Below are positions 8,168-18,771 of a stretch of 64,000 bases of DNA, piece by piece. The first letter of the stretch is position 1. The number at the start of each line of letters is the position of its first letter. Position numbers and translations under genes: made by a program. The stretch lies in the NCBI GenBank assembly GCA_022824025.1, contig JAJEBF010000045.1, positions 62,001 to 126,000 of the forward strand, read 5' to 3'. The stretch is from Caldilineaceae bacterium. GTDB taxonomy: Bacteria > Chloroflexota > Anaerolineae > Caldilineales > Caldilineaceae. The notes beneath the pieces were generated by a model, which was not told the DNA's origin, ran no database searches, and worked only from the letters and a program-made list of their open reading frames with translations.

Positions 8168-9205
8168 TCACTCTGGAAACAAAAGTATCGACTTTGTTCC
8201 CTCACCAGCCTGTACCCGCCGCACCGCTTCCAGAATGTCATCCAACCCGCACCGCATCGAAATCACCGCGCCTATCTTCTCGGCGTGTTCCTCCACAAAA
8301 TCAAACGCTCGGTGAAACTGCCTCACCGAAGACGCAAACGTCCCCGTCAGCACAATCTCCCCGTAATGGAGCCAGCGGGGATCGACCGTCATCGTCTCTC
8401 CGCGCGGCGTGCCGCCAAACACGTTGAATATGCCGCCGTTGCGTACGAGAGGCAGATAGCTCTCGATCACCCTCGGAATGCCTACAGCCGCGATGACCAC
8501 GTCTGCCCCTACGCCGGTCAGCTCCCGCACCACATCCAAGGCGTCTTCCTTCTCAGGGTTGATCACCCGCCTTGCCCCAAGGCTCTGCGCCTTGGCCAGC
8601 CTTTCGCTGTTTACGTCGACGCAAACGACCTCGGCGCCCAGCGCCGTCGACACGATTGTATGCAACAGACCCAACGGGCCCGCCCCAACCACCACGACAG
8701 AGTCACCCGCAGTCGTCTTGCACTGGTCCGCCGCCGCAATGCAACAGGAGGTCGGCTCAACCATCGCCGCCAGGTCAAAAGGCATGTCACCAATGTCAAT
8801 CACGCCGCCCAGCCGCACCACCTCCGCCGGTATCCGCACATATTCCGCAAATCCGCCGTCATCGCCGTGCCCCAAGCCATGTTCATGCAAACACAGACTG
8901 TTTCGACCTTGGCGGCAGAACATGCACGATCCGCAGGCGGCGATGGGATAGACCGTAACCCGCTGGCCGAAATGCAGTCCTGCCGCCGCAGTCCCGGGGC
9001 CCAATTCGACGATCGTGCCCGCAACCTCATGCCCCAGAATCGCCGGCAGTTCAGCCGGTGTTCCGGTCCCGCCAAGGATCTTGACGTCCGTCGCGCAGAT
9101 CCCGGACGCCCTCACTTTGACCACGACCTCACCGGCGCCGGCACGCGGCTTCGGCACTTCGGCTATGCAAATCTCATTCTGCTCGTAGACCAATGCCGCC
9201 TTCAT
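8168..9205 (-). CDS. Zinc-dependent medium-chain alcohol dehydrogenase
   Basis: MDR-family dehydrogenase of 345 aa, probably acting on a polyol or secondary alcohol with NAD(P). Catalytic zinc ligands C37 (GICATD), H59 and E60 (GHEVAG) are present. The structural zinc lobe has C91, C94, C97 and C105 (CGSCMFCRQGRNSLC). The Rossmann motif is VVVVGAGPLGLLHTI. Overall it resembles sorbitol/threonine dehydrogenase-type enzymes, but the substrate is not decidable. Its 5' end overlaps the CcmI-like gene by 32 bp; the canonical N-terminus MKAALVYEQNE supports this start. Confidence 0.9.
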   Translation of the reverse strand: MKAALVYEQNEICIAEVPKPRAGAGEVVVKVRASGICATDVKILGGTGTPAELPAILGHEVAGTIVELGPGTAAAGLHFGQRVTVYPIAACGSCMFCRQGRNSLCLHEHGLGHGDDGGFAEYVRIPAEVVRLGGVIDIGDMPFDLAAMVEPTSCCIAAADQCKTTAGDSVVVVGAGPLGLLHTIVSTALGAEVVCVDVNSERLAKAQSLGARRVINPEKEDALDVVRELTGVGADVVIAAVGIPRVIESYLPLVRNGGIFNVFGGTPRGETMTVDPRWLHYGEIVLTGTFASSVRQFHRAFDFVEEHAEKIGAVISMRCGLDDILEAVRRVQAGEGTKSILLFPE

Positions 9206-9575
9206 CTGCGCCCGCTTCCTCTACCCGTCTTCGTCCGGAAATCTCCACTTCCAGCGCTTCGTCCAGCTGACCGGTCGCTATATTTATTCCTTCGCCACTT
9301 CCGTAATAAGCCTCAATATGCTCGATCAGCCTCATCGCCCGGCTCCTCAGTATCCCGTTGAAGCGCTCAAAGTCACCGTCTTCAATCTTGCCGACTCGAT
9401 GATCGAACTCCAACTCCCTGATCGCTTCGAGGGCTACCTCTTTGCGCGTGAGCAGATCCGCCAGATCCTCCCTTTCATGCGAAACCGCAAAAGGAGTCCG
9501 CCGAAACAGCGGCCAGACAACATACCCCACCGCCGCGACACCGACCAGGCCGGTCAGAATGAACGTTATCCACAT
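9174..9575 (-). CDS. CcmI-like cytochrome c biogenesis membrane protein
   Basis: Small protein of 133 aa with one N-terminal membrane helix (residues about 3-22, ending VVWPLFRR) and a cytoplasmic helical domain, DLLTRKEVALEAIRELEFDH followed by RVGKIEDGDFERF. This layout matches the N-terminal part of CcmI-type proteins and short homologues often found beside CcmF. It is 58 bp downstream of ccmF on the same strand, which supports a role in haem attachment to c-type cytochromes. No TPR region is present. The identification is moderate because the protein is short. Confidence 0.6.
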   Translation of the reverse strand: MWITFILTGLVGVAAVGYVVWPLFRRTPFAVSHEREDLADLLTRKEVALEAIRELEFDHRVGKIEDGDFERFNGILRSRAMRLIEHIEAYYGSGEGINIATGQLDEALEVEISGRRRVEEAGADEGGIGLRAE

Positions 9576-9633
9576 TTTTCGATACGGGGATTTCCCGCGG
9601 AAATATGGGTTTGGCGCCGCCAGCCGCTCCGCA

Positions 9634-11724
9634 TCACGCCGCCGCCTGTCCCGCCCTTGCGCCTTCGGGGAACGCCGAAGCCGCTTCTCGGCCAGCGCGC
9701 GCCGGTCGGGGATGGGGCCACACGCTTACTACCGTGCCCAACACCACCAACAGCCCTCCCACCCACATCCACATCGTTAAAGGGTTCACGTAAACGGTAA
9801 ACGTTGCGCTGCGGCCGTCTCCCTCCCATCCATTGAGGATCACATAAACATCCTCAGCCGGCGTCATCCGCAGCCCAACTTCACTTGTGGGTTGGTCCGG
9901 CGTCTTGTCATAAATGTTGCGGCGGGGGGCTATCTGTCCCAGAAACCGCCCAGACGCCGTATCCGACACCGACAGATTCGCCCTCACTTCGGTATGATTG
10001 CTCCTCTGCTCCGAACCGAGCCCTGTGTACGTAAGTGTGTAACCCGATAGCTCGACCGATTGCCCGGCGGACAAGGTTACGTGCGTCGTTGACTGATAGA
10101 ATTCATTGCCAATAATGGCAACCCCAATCAGCACGATTCCGAAGTGAATGACGTAGCCGCCATACCTGCGTCCGTTGCGGCGCATCACTCCCCACAACGC
10201 CGCCGCCGCCGTTTCCCCCCTGCTCCGCATCCGGGCAATCGTGCCCCGCGCAAACTCCTGCACAATCGTCGCCGCCACAAATATACAGACACTGAATCCC
10301 ACGACAGGAAACACGTTTCGGCTTGTGATGAGCAGGAAGGGAACCGAAGCCAGCGCAACGGCAACGGGCCAGGTGAACTGGCGCCGCAAGGCCTTCGCCC
10401 CGGTCCGCCGCCACCCCAACAGCGGCCCAACGCCCATCAGAACGAATAACAGAAGGAATAAGGGCCCCGCCACCCGGTTGAACCACGGCGCCGCCACGGA
10501 AATCCGCTCCCCTGTCAGGATTTCGCTGAACATCGGATAAAACGTTCCCCACAACACCACAAAGGCGATGCCCGCAAACAACCAGTTGTTGGCCAGGAAG
10601 GCCCCCTCCCGGCTGGAAATCGAGTCAATCTCATTCTCGCCCTGCAAATAGGGCATCCGCTGGTAGAGAAGCAGCAGGAAGCCAATCGTTGTCACAGCAA
10701 GGAAGACGAGAAAGTACGGGCCCACCGGGCTCTGCGCAAAACTGTGAACACTGCTCAGAATGCCGCTTCGCGTCGTAAACGTGCCCAGAATGACCAGCGT
10801 GAAGGTCAACCAGATCAACGTAACGTTCCAGACCTTCAGAATGCCTCGCTGCTCCTGAATTATGACGCTGTGCAGGAAAGCTGTGGCGGTCAGCCACGGC
10901 AGAAAGCTGGCATTTTCCACGGGGTCCCAGGCCCAGTAGCCCCCCCATCCCAACTCCATGTACGCCCACTGGCTGCCCATGATGATGCCCGCCGAAAGAA
11001 ACATCCACGGGATCAACGTCCACCGGCGCACAGTCCGCACCCACCGCCGGTCCAGCCGTTTGCTCATCAGCGCCGCAACCGCGAAGGCAAACGGTACGCT
11101 CAAACCAACCCAGCCAAGGTAAAGCATGACCGGGTGTATGACCATCCAATAGTTCTGTAGCAGTGGGTTCAGGCCCCGGCCGTCGCTCGGCACAACGCCG
11201 ATCTGTTCAAATGGGTTGGCGCTGAAAACCAGCAAGACGAGAAAGAACAGCAGCGTTGCCAGCAGGGTCCCGTTGACATACGGCATCAGCGTACGCTGGC
11301 TATCTCGAAACGTTAGCGCCGCAGCCGTGCTGAAGAGGCCAAGCAATAGGGTCCAGAATAGGAGGCTGCCCGCCTGTCCGCCCCAGATCGCGGCAAATTT
11401 GTAGAATGCCGGCAGACTTCGTTCGGAGCTGTTCCAGATATAGCTGATCTGAAACTGATCGGTCAGGAGCCCATACCACAATATAACCGCCGCAATGCCC
11501 ACCAGAACACTGACAGCGTAGATTGAGTGGAAACTGCTCTCCGTTAACCGGTGACTCAACGACGCAGTCAACGGACCTCCTGAAGGCCCTCCCTTTCTTG
11601 AAACGGTCGCAGCCGTCGCGGTCCCTCTGGTTTCCAGCATTCCTCCCCAATACCCGGCCGCCATACCGAAGGCGCACACCGCGAGCGCCAGCACCAGCGT
11701 CAAGTATCCGAAATCAAAAATCAT
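9634..11724 (-). CDS. ccmF: Cytochrome c-type biogenesis protein CcmF (haem lyase)
   Basis: Polytopic membrane protein of 696 aa that joins haem to apocytochrome c on the outer face of the membrane. The tryptophan-rich WWD domain is clear ([20 protein letters not shown]), with the upstream [16 protein letters not shown] segment and conserved external histidines (for example in [13 protein letters not shown] and TAFLHS). A C-terminal periplasmic domain with beta-type sequence ([18 protein letters not shown]) follows. The start [14 protein letters not shown] begins directly in helix 1. No ccmA-E or ccmG/H is nearby apart from the CcmI-like gene. copA lies 143 bp upstream on the same strand, so haem and copper supply to respiratory enzymes may be linked. 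Confidence 0.92.
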   Translation of the reverse strand: MIFDFGYLTLVLALAVCAFGMAAGYWGGMLETRGTATAATVSRKGGPSGGPLTASLSHRLTESSFHSIYAVSVLVGIAAVILWYGLLTDQFQISYIWNSSERSLPAFYKFAAIWGGQAGSLLFWTLLLGLFSTAAALTFRDSQRTLMPYVNGTLLATLLFFLVLLVFSANPFEQIGVVPSDGRGLNPLLQNYWMVIHPVMLYLGWVGLSVPFAFAVAALMSKRLDRRWVRTVRRWTLIPWMFLSAGIIMGSQWAYMELGWGGYWAWDPVENASFLPWLTATAFLHSVIIQEQRGILKVWNVTLIWLTFTLVILGTFTTRSGILSSVHSFAQSPVGPYFLVFLAVTTIGFLLLLYQRMPYLQGENEIDSISSREGAFLANNWLFAGIAFVVLWGTFYPMFSEILTGERISVAAPWFNRVAGPLFLLLFVLMGVGPLLGWRRTGAKALRRQFTWPVAVALASVPFLLITSRNVFPVVGFSVCIFVAATIVQEFARGTIARMRSRGETAAAALWGVMRRNGRRYGGYVIHFGIVLIGVAIIGNEFYQSTTHVTLSAGQSVELSGYTLTYTGLGSEQRSNHTEVRANLSVSDTASGRFLGQIAPRRNIYDKTPDQPTSEVGLRMTPAEDVYVILNGWEGDGRSATFTVYVNPLTMWMWVGGLLVVLGTVVSVWPHPRPARAGREAASAFPEGARAGQAAA

Positions 11725-11867
11725 CTACCACCAGCTTTTCCCCCGTCATGCATCATCCCTGGCTTAGATTCCCTGTTTTTGTCTGTGAAGCAGTTTCACC
11801 CGGCCAAATCAAACAGTGAAAGCGAACCCATGAGCCAGCAGCGCGTCCACACGCAATGGAAGGCCCG

Positions 11868-14477
11868 CTAAGCCTTGTCGTGGCGCAGTCGCAGCGCGTT
11901 GATGACCACACTGACGCTCGAAAGCGCCATCGCAGCCGCAGCAAGGATCGGGTGAAGCTGCTGCAGAAACGCCGGCGCCCACCAGAATGGAGCCAATACG
12001 CCCGCCGCGATTGGAATTAACGCGACATTGTAACCGAATGCCCAACTCAGATTCTGCCGTATATTGCGCATCGTCGCCTGTGACAACGCGATCGCCTGCG
12101 GAACACTGCGCAGGTCGCCCCGAATCAGCGTAACGTCGGCCGCCTCCATCGCCACGTCCGTGCCTGCCCCGATGGCAATGCCCACATCGGCCTGGGCGAG
12201 CGCCGGCGCGTCATTGATCCCATCGCCCAGCATCGCCACCCGGAACCCTTCTGCCTGCAACGCCTTTACCTGCTCAACCTTCTGGCCTGGCAGCAGCTCC
12301 GCAATCACCCGATTAATGCCAACCTCTCTCGCGATCGCATCAGCGGTCGCCTGATTGTCTCCCGTCAGCATCGCCACGGTCAGCCCCATCCTTCTCAGCG
12401 TGGCCACTGCTTCGCTCGAACCTTCCTTAACCGTGTCGGCCACCGCAATCAGGCCGGCCGCCTCTCCGTCGATTGCGATCCACATCGTTGACTTTGCCTC
12501 TGCCTGAAGCTCATCGTAGCGCGACGCAAGCCCGTTCAGGTCGACCTTCTCCTGCTCCATCATCCGTAGATTGCCGAGCAGAATGCGTCTATCGTCAACC
12601 CGTGCCGCGATCCCATGACCCGCCACAGCCTCAAAATCGCTCGGCTCTGCCAGATCCAATCCGCTCGCCTGGGCTGCCCTTACAATCGCCTCGCCAAAAG
12701 GATGTTCCGACCCCCTTTCAGCCGACGCCGCCAGCCGCAGCAGTTCTGTTCCTTCTGCCGAATTCGCCGGCCCCATCGGCCCGCTTCCGTTTCCCGCGAC
12801 GCGCACACTCTCGCTTACCACCAGGTCGGTAACAACCGGCTCTCCCTGCGTGATCGTTCCCGTCTTGTCCAACAACACCGCGGTCAGCTTCTGCGTCTGC
12901 TCCAGGGCAACACTGTTCTTGAAAAGTATGCCCATCCCCGCGCCTTTGCCAATGCCCACCATGATCGAAGTAGGGGTCGCCAGGCCCATCGCGCAAGGGC
13001 AGGCAATCACCAGCACCGCGACCAATCGCAGGAGAGCAGGCACAAATCCCGCCCCCGCCAACATCCACACCGCAAATGTCACACAGGCCAATCCCACGAC
13101 CGCCGGCACAAAGTAAGCCGCCACCTGATCAACGACCCGCTGGATGGGCGCCTTGCTGCCCTGCGCCTCCTCGACCAGCCTGATGATCTGTGCCAGCGCA
13201 GTCTCCCGGCCCACCTTGGTTGCCTCAACGCCGATCAAGCCCTGCTTGTTCAAAGTCGCGCCGAAAACTTCACTGCCCACCGCCTTCCCCACCGGCATGC
13301 TTTCGCCTGTAAACATGCTCTCGTCAACGCTGGTCCCGCCAGACATCACGATTCCGTCCACCGGTATCTTCTCGCCCGGCCGCACAATCATCATGTCTCC
13401 GACAACGACCTCCTCCACCGGGATATCCAGTTCCTCACCCGCACGCACGACCCGGGCCGTTCTGCTCTGCAGCCCCATCAGCTCCCGGATCGCCGCGCTT
13501 GTCCGGCCCTTGGCCCTGGCCTCGAGCAACTTACCCAAAACGATCAATGTGATGATAACCGCGGATGTTTCGAAATAGACGTGCCCGCCCAGCGAATCGC
13601 TGCCAAATGACAATGCGCCCAGAACCGCCAGGCTGAAAACATACGCAACCGATGTTCCCATCGCCACCAGAACATCCATATTCGCGCTGCGGTTGCGCAG
13701 GCTCTTGAATGCGCCGACATAGTAGTCCCAGCCGACGTAAAACTGTACCGGCGTTGCAAGCGCGAGGAGCAGCCAGTTCACCCAGCCGCTGTGCGCCCAT
13801 GAGCCGAGAAGCCCGAAGTCTCTCCCCATGCTGACAATCAGCAAGGGCACTGAGAACGCAAGTCCCACTGAAAGTCGCACGACCTGGTGGCGAATCGCAG
13901 CTGCGCGCGCCGCGGCCTCCGCGTCCTCGATCTCCTCTTCCTTTTCTTCCACAAGCGGGGCCTCGACCTCGCGAACGGCCCCGTTCGCGGCCGACGACAG
14001 GACCGCGTCGACGATTGGCGGCGCGTTTGGCTCGGGCGACGCCACCGCAAGGGTGTCGTAACCCGCCCTTCGGATCGCGGCGACAATAGGGGAGCGCGCG
14101 CCTAATCCGCTGATATACTCCACATGCGCCTGCTCTCCGGCGAAGTTTACATTGGCGTAGACCACCCCGTCAACTTCCTTGATTGCCTTTTCCACCGCAT
14201 TGACACATGCAGTGCACGACATGCCCAATACCGGCAGTGACAGCGTGAGAGTCGGAATCTTATAGCCGGCGCGCAGGACCAGCTGGCGCACCTCAACCAG
14301 CGCCTCGTTAGCATCCCCATTCGTCGCATCTACCGTCAGTGTAAGACGCTCGGTCGCAAAATTGACCGCAGCCTCCTTCACCGCTTCGGCCTGGCTGCTG
14401 CTGGCCTCCACCGATGCCGCGCAACCTTGACAGGTCATGCCAATCACCGGAACTGTCAGCTGTCTGGTCTCGTTCAT
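11868..14477 (-). CDS. copA: Copper-translocating P1B-type ATPase
   Basis: Cu(I)-exporting ATPase of 869 aa. Two N-terminal heavy-metal-associated domains carry CxxC at residues 16-19 (GMTCQGC) and 88-91 (GMSCTAC). The membrane metal site is C493-P494-C495 ([12 protein letters not shown]). The phosphorylated aspartate is D537 in DKTGTIT, with the TGE motif ([14 protein letters not shown]) before it and [18 protein letters not shown] after. The acidic linker between HMA2 and the membrane domain ([19 protein letters not shown]) is unusually charged. Expression is probably controlled at the inverted repeat 29-49 bp upstream. The ribosome-binding site is weak. Confidence 0.95.
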   Translation of the reverse strand: MNETRQLTVPVIGMTCQGCAASVEASSSQAEAVKEAAVNFATERLTLTVDATNGDANEALVEVRQLVLRAGYKIPTLTLSLPVLGMSCTACVNAVEKAIKEVDGVVYANVNFAGEQAHVEYISGLGARSPIVAAIRRAGYDTLAVASPEPNAPPIVDAVLSSAANGAVREVEAPLVEEKEEEIEDAEAAARAAAIRHQVVRLSVGLAFSVPLLIVSMGRDFGLLGSWAHSGWVNWLLLALATPVQFYVGWDYYVGAFKSLRNRSANMDVLVAMGTSVAYVFSLAVLGALSFGSDSLGGHVYFETSAVIITLIVLGKLLEARAKGRTSAAIRELMGLQSRTARVVRAGEELDIPVEEVVVGDMMIVRPGEKIPVDGIVMSGGTSVDESMFTGESMPVGKAVGSEVFGATLNKQGLIGVEATKVGRETALAQIIRLVEEAQGSKAPIQRVVDQVAAYFVPAVVGLACVTFAVWMLAGAGFVPALLRLVAVLVIACPCAMGLATPTSIMVGIGKGAGMGILFKNSVALEQTQKLTAVLLDKTGTITQGEPVVTDLVVSESVRVAGNGSGPMGPANSAEGTELLRLAASAERGSEHPFGEAIVRAAQASGLDLAEPSDFEAVAGHGIAARVDDRRILLGNLRMMEQEKVDLNGLASRYDELQAEAKSTMWIAIDGEAAGLIAVADTVKEGSSEAVATLRRMGLTVAMLTGDNQATADAIAREVGINRVIAELLPGQKVEQVKALQAEGFRVAMLGDGINDAPALAQADVGIAIGAGTDVAMEAADVTLIRGDLRSVPQAIALSQATMRNIRQNLSWAFGYNVALIPIAAGVLAPFWWAPAFLQQLHPILAAAAMALSSVSVVINALRLRHDKA

Positions 14478-14502
14478 TTTGGGAACCCAGTCCTTGTCCT
14501 AC

Positions 14503-14531
14503 CCTATAGACCGATTTTGGGTCTATCGCAA
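14503..14531 (-). promoter_or_regulatory. copA promoter with overlapping inverted repeat
   Basis: On the minus strand a -35-like TTGCGA (14526-14531) and a -10-like TATAGG (14503-14508) are 17 bp apart. A perfect 7-bp inverted repeat, ATAGACC-N7-GGTCTAT (14506-14526), fills the spacer and touches both boxes. The start codon is about 25 nt from the -10. A copper-responsive repressor or MerR-type activator could bind here; no regulator gene is adjacent. Confidence 0.5.
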
Positions 14532-14977
14532 GCGGTTCAAGTCGGCAAACCTTGCCTTGCCCCCTGAATTTCCCATACAGTATCACATTGGGACCGGTCG
14601 CGAAAAATCGCTTCAAGTTGGCGAAGTTTTCTTGTCACCCGGCCTGCAACGTCTATCCAGTTGTCCTCACGTCAACCATCCTCCACCAGCCAGATCCCTT
14701 GTCCCTCCTTCACCAGTCACCAGGCACCGCCCTGCTTCTGCGCCACCCACTGTGGCTCTCCATGGCTTTCCATGGCCCTCCCTGTCCCTCCGTGGATCAC
14801 GCGCCGTTCGCACTTCGCTGTTCGCCTTCCGCCCATGCTCACCATCGACACATACGGCTTTCCCTACCGCCGCTGCTTGAGGTTGCTGGATGCAACAGGC
14901 CGCAGAACCCATCGCGCCCCCCAAAGGCAGTTTGAACTCCCCTCCCGATTTGGACTGCCCGCCCGGATTTTCCTTCC

Positions 14978-15006
14978 TTGAACGATGTCGCGGTCTATGC
15001 TAAATT
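14978..15006 (+). promoter_or_regulatory. Candidate promoter of the DMFase-like gene
   Basis: TTGAAC (14978-14983), a 17-bp spacer, TG at 14998-14999 and TAAATT (15001-15006) form an extended -10 promoter. The leader would be about 165 nt before the ATG at 15178. Confidence 0.4.
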
Positions 15007-15177
15007 GCCCCCACGGCCACAGTCAGGCCGGCCGGTTCGCGCAATGCTTCTGCAACCCCCTGCTCCCCGAATCCTGGCGCCGGAAGCAGTTCCGCATTCG
15101 TGCATCTTTCGAGCATGCCCGGGTACCGCCGCATTCACAGGTCGAGGCGCTCGTAGACGCTGCACTGAGAGGCGCAC

Positions 15178-17442
15178 ATGTCATCCGAGTTGATAGGCTA
15201 CACAGATAGACTGAGCGTCGCGCCGGGAGAAAAGATTCGTTTCATGGTCAGTACGGATCTGCCGGCCTACAGTTCAACCTTGGTTCGCTTAATCCATGGG
15301 GACGAAAGCCCATCGGGACCCGGCTTCAAGGAAGAAAGGGTGGAGTCCGCCTTCGACGGCGCCAAGCCTGGCCGAAAACAGTTTGCCCGCGCCGGCTCCT
15401 TTGTCCTTGTCCCAGACAAGCCCCCGCTCCGCCAACTTACCAGTTTCACCGTCCAGGCCTGGATCTTCCCCACGACGCCCCTGCTGGAAGAAGCGCAGGG
15501 CCTGCTGAGCAAATGGTCCGATCAAAAGGGCGGCTTCTGCCTCGCAGTCGGATCCGACGGGGCCTTGGAGCTATGGCTGGGCAATGCCGCCGAGAACCGT
15601 CGATTCAGTACCAACTCGCCGATGCGGGCCCGCGAATGGTACTTTGTCGCTGCCTCGTTTGACATTCAGACCGGGCGCATGTGTCTGGTTCAGGAGTCCT
15701 CCGCCAACTGGCCTTCCGATTCTTCGTCCATCGCCGTTGACAGCCTGTGCCAGACTCCACCAACCTGCGACAACGACCAGCCCCTTCTCCTGGCCGCGAC
15801 CGGACTACAGACGTCCCCCTCCTCCACCAACGCGGCCAGAGGACTCTTCAATGGCAAGATCGATAGCCCGAGCCTCTTCAGCCGAGCGCTGGAAAGGCCC
15901 GAAATCGACCAGCTGAGACAGGACATTCCGCCCGCCGATGTGGCCGGCGACGACTTGGTCGCCGCCTGGGACTTCTCTTTGAATCCCTCCTCGTCAATGG
16001 TGGCCGACACAGGTAAACACCGCCTGCACGGCAAGGCTGTCAACATGCCCGCGCGCGCGGCAACCGGACGCAATTGGAACACACAGGAGACCGACCACAA
16101 GCAGGCCCCCACCCAGTACGGCGCTATCCACTTTCACCAGGACGACCTCGAAAACGCCGGATGGCAACCGGACTTCGATCTGACCGTCCCTGCAGGCCAG
16201 CGTAGCGGCATCTACGCCGCACGCCTGCAGGGCGAAGGCCGGACAGACCATATCCCCTTCATCATTCGACCGGCTCAAGGATCCGCCCAGGGCCCAATTC
16301 TCTTCCTCGTGCCCACCTTTACCTACCTTGCCTATGCCAACGACCGCATGGACGCGGCCCACGCCCTCTTCGCTGACATCCCCAACAGCGAATCCCGCTT
16401 GCACCCTCTCGATCACTACCTTGCCGAGCATCCTGAATTCGCGATGTCTCTCTACGACTCCCACTCCGACGGGTTCGGCTGTTGCTACACTTCAAGCCTG
16501 CGCCCTCTCGTCAACATGCGTCCCAACTACCGCCATATCTTGACAGACAGCCCGCGCAATTTGGGCGCCGACCTCTACTTGGTTGACTGGCTCGAACAGC
16601 AAGACTTCGCCTACGACATCGCCGCCGACGAAAACCTCCACCACGAAGGCGCCAGCCTCCTTGCCAACTACAGAGTCCTGGTCACTGGCACGCACCCCGA
16701 ATACTGGACCGCCGAGATGTTGGACGCGCTGGAACAGTTCCTTGCCCAGGGCGGTCGCCTCGCATACCTGGGCGGAAATGGTTTCTACTGGGTGACCAGC
16801 GTCGATCCCGACCGACCCCACGTCATCGAAGTTCGCCGCGGCATGGGCGGGACGCGCGCCTGGAACTCCGCCCCCGGAGAGTGTCACCACAGCACGACCG
16901 GTGAGCTCGGCGGTCTGTGGCGCCACCGAGGCCGTCCACCCAACAGACTCACCGGCATCGGCTTCACCGCCCAGGGCTGGGGAGATCCCGCGCCCGGTTA
17001 CACGCGCAAGCCCGGCAGCTATGACCCGAGGGCCGCCTTCATCTTCGAAGGAATCTCGGAACGCGAGACCATCGGCGACTTCGGCTTAATCTTCGATGGC
17101 GCCGCCGGAGACGAACTCGACCGCATCGACTTCAGCCAGGGCACACCCCACCACACGCTCCTCTTGGCCTCCTCAAGCGGGCACGGCCCGTCAATCAATC
17201 CGGTCATCGAAGACTTCCTTCAGATTGACAACAGGCTGCTCTCCAAAGACCCGTCCAAGGTCCGTGCCGACATGGTCTACTTCGAGACGCCAAACAACGG
17301 CGCCGTCTTTTCGGTGGGCTCGATCTGCTGGTGCGCCAGCCTGTCTCACAACAATTACGACAATAACGTGTCCCGCATCACCCACAATGTCCTGACCGCC
17401 TTCGCCTCGTCCCCGCAGCTTCCCCCAGCGCACAGATCCTGA
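15178..17442 (+). CDS. N,N-dimethylformamidase large-subunit-like amidohydrolase
   Basis: Protein of 754 aa, close to the roughly 760 aa of characterised DMFase large subunits, which hydrolyse small N-substituted amides with a mononuclear iron held by two Tyr and one Glu. An N-terminal concanavalin/LamG-like domain (about residues 80-260, with FTVQAWIFPTTPLLEEAQ and REWYFVAASFD) is followed by the catalytic domain. Y386 (LAYAND), Y426 (SLYDSHSDG) and E508 (GTHPEYWT) fit the iron site: the Y386-to-E508 distance of 122 equals that between Y399 and E521, the positions I recall for the Paracoccus enzyme. No gene for the roughly 130-aa small subunit is adjacent. The start is supported by a GAGAGG ribosome-binding site. 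The true substrate may be another amide. Confidence 0.82.
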   Translation: MSSELIGYTDRLSVAPGEKIRFMVSTDLPAYSSTLVRLIHGDESPSGPGFKEERVESAFDGAKPGRKQFARAGSFVLVPDKPPLRQLTSFTVQAWIFPTTPLLEEAQGLLSKWSDQKGGFCLAVGSDGALELWLGNAAENRRFSTNSPMRAREWYFVAASFDIQTGRMCLVQESSANWPSDSSSIAVDSLCQTPPTCDNDQPLLLAATGLQTSPSSTNAARGLFNGKIDSPSLFSRALERPEIDQLRQDIPPADVAGDDLVAAWDFSLNPSSSMVADTGKHRLHGKAVNMPARAATGRNWNTQETDHKQAPTQYGAIHFHQDDLENAGWQPDFDLTVPAGQRSGIYAARLQGEGRTDHIPFIIRPAQGSAQGPILFLVPTFTYLAYANDRMDAAHALFADIPNSESRLHPLDHYLAEHPEFAMSLYDSHSDGFGCCYTSSLRPLVNMRPNYRHILTDSPRNLGADLYLVDWLEQQDFAYDIAADENLHHEGASLLANYRVLVTGTHPEYWTAEMLDALEQFLAQGGRLAYLGGNGFYWVTSVDPDRPHVIEVRRGMGGTRAWNSAPGECHHSTTGELGGLWRHRGRPPNRLTGIGFTAQGWGDPAPGYTRKPGSYDPRAAFIFEGISERETIGDFGLIFDGAAGDELDRIDFSQGTPHHTLLLASSSGHGPSINPVIEDFLQIDNRLLSKDPSKVRADMVYFETPNNGAVFSVGSICWCASLSHNNYDNNVSRITHNVLTAFASSPQLPPAHRS

Positions 17443-17871
17443 CCATTCAGACTGTCTCCTCACCCCCCTGGAGGCCGTAGAAGCTCAGCCCTCTGAAGTT
17501 AACTAAATCCTTCCCAGTTCCCCGATCCAGTCCGTAGGCGTAAGCCGGACTGGTGGCGACCTGACCAATGGCCTGCCCATTTGGCCGTGTTTGCCGCCCC
17601 GGATCCACCGTAGTAAAATGCCGCCCAGAATCTCCGCCACCCCTGTTCGCAAACGAAACGCGTGAAGGGCCAGGAAAGGTGAGTCTCTTTTTGATCGAAG
17701 TATTGAAAAGACCTGTGCGTGCCGCTGACTGCCTGCCGGCCCCGAGTACTGTCAGCTCCCCGTGTCCGTCATCGCATTCGGCGAGATTGCTTCTCACGTC
17801 AATGCGACGGACTTTTCAACCATAGCCACCCAATCCACGCGGCGGATAACCGAAACAAGGAGAATCTTTCA
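17443..17871. other. 430-bp intergenic region
   Basis: Lies between the DMFase-like gene and the first PhyH gene, both on the plus strand. Open frames extend from here into the PhyH gene, but the strong AAGGAGAA ribosome-binding site just before 17872 argues that they are not translated. No clear terminator or promoter is visible. Confidence 0.5.
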
Positions 17872-18669
17872 ATGCAATCAGCCGAAACTTCACGAGGCCA
17901 AAACGGCTACAAGGCCTTGACCCAAGCCCAGGTCGCCCGTTTCTGGGAAGACGGCTTCCTGGTCGTCGGAAAGGTGCTCGACGACGACCTGATCGAGGCG
18001 ATGCGCGCCGAGTACGACGCGGAATTCTCTCCGGCCCGCCGCGCGGAACAGCCCATCCGAAACCTGGCAGTCTTCGAAGACGATCACGACCATGGCGAGG
18101 ACGACCAGCAAGAGATGCTTCAGTTCATGCAGATCGCCGAGCACAACCTGCACTTCAACAGACTCACCTACCACAGCGGCATCCTCGACATAATCGAAGA
18201 CCTGATCGGCCCCAACATCCAGCTGTTCCATGACCAGGCCCTGTACAAACCTCCGCGCCACGGCGGCCCCATCTTCTGGCACCAGGACAATGCATACTGG
18301 AGATGCCTGCCAGCAAACCTGGTCAGCTGCTGGCTCACCCTCGACGACGTCGACCTGCGCAACGGCGCCATGCAGTTCATCCCAGGCTCACATCTGCGCC
18401 CAATGCTCCACGACCAAGCCCAGGGCAGCGATGTCCTTCTTGACATGGGCAAAGCGGTCGACGACAGCCAGGCGGTGGTCGGCGACCTGCCAGCAGGCGG
18501 AATTACCCTGCATCACTGTCAGACTCTGCACCGCACCGCGCCCAACACCACCGACCGCCAGCGTCGCGCGCTCGCAATCCACTTCATGACGCCCGGCACC
18601 AAGTCGGCCCGCACAGGGGAGACGATCCCGGTGAACTTCAGCCATCCCATGCTCCGCATGCGCGTCTGA
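17872..18669 (+). CDS. Phytanoyl-CoA dioxygenase (PhyH) family oxygenase 1
   Basis: Fe(II)/2-oxoglutarate-dependent oxygenase fold of 265 aa. The iron triad is H137-x-D139 (FWHQDNAYW) and H220 (TLHRTAPN). A 2-oxoglutarate-binding Arg probably lies in DRQRRALAIHF just after. AMQFIPGSHLRP is the typical PhyH strand-turn. ATG 17872 is chosen over the upstream open frame because of the AAGGAGAA ribosome-binding site. It lies between the DMFase-like gene and a PfkB kinase, so it may hydroxylate an N-alkyl or alkyl substrate of that route. The family is broad and the substrate is not identifiable. Confidence 0.88.
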   Translation: MQSAETSRGQNGYKALTQAQVARFWEDGFLVVGKVLDDDLIEAMRAEYDAEFSPARRAEQPIRNLAVFEDDHDHGEDDQQEMLQFMQIAEHNLHFNRLTYHSGILDIIEDLIGPNIQLFHDQALYKPPRHGGPIFWHQDNAYWRCLPANLVSCWLTLDDVDLRNGAMQFIPGSHLRPMLHDQAQGSDVLLDMGKAVDDSQAVVGDLPAGGITLHHCQTLHRTAPNTTDRQRRALAIHFMTPGTKSARTGETIPVNFSHPMLRMRV

Positions 18670-18771
18670 ATGCAACTGTCCTGGTGAGAGACCTCATTCC
18701 GACTGACAGACATCACAGAATCGGCAGTCATCTGAGATGAAACTGAAACGCCGCCGCGAGATTCGTTTGAC

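Larger units (their letters stand above)
14478..15177. other. 700-bp divergent intergenic region
   Basis: Separates divergent copA and the DMFase-like gene. It contains the copA promoter/inverted repeat at one end and a candidate plus-strand promoter at 14978-15006 at the other. The middle (about 14600-14970) is C-rich with several open frames, none with a start signal or recognisable product. I see no RNA gene. Confidence 0.5.

Noticed and set aside
8144-9361. 405-codon open frame on the plus strand
   Set aside because: Antisense to the zinc alcohol dehydrogenase, whose motifs are all intact.
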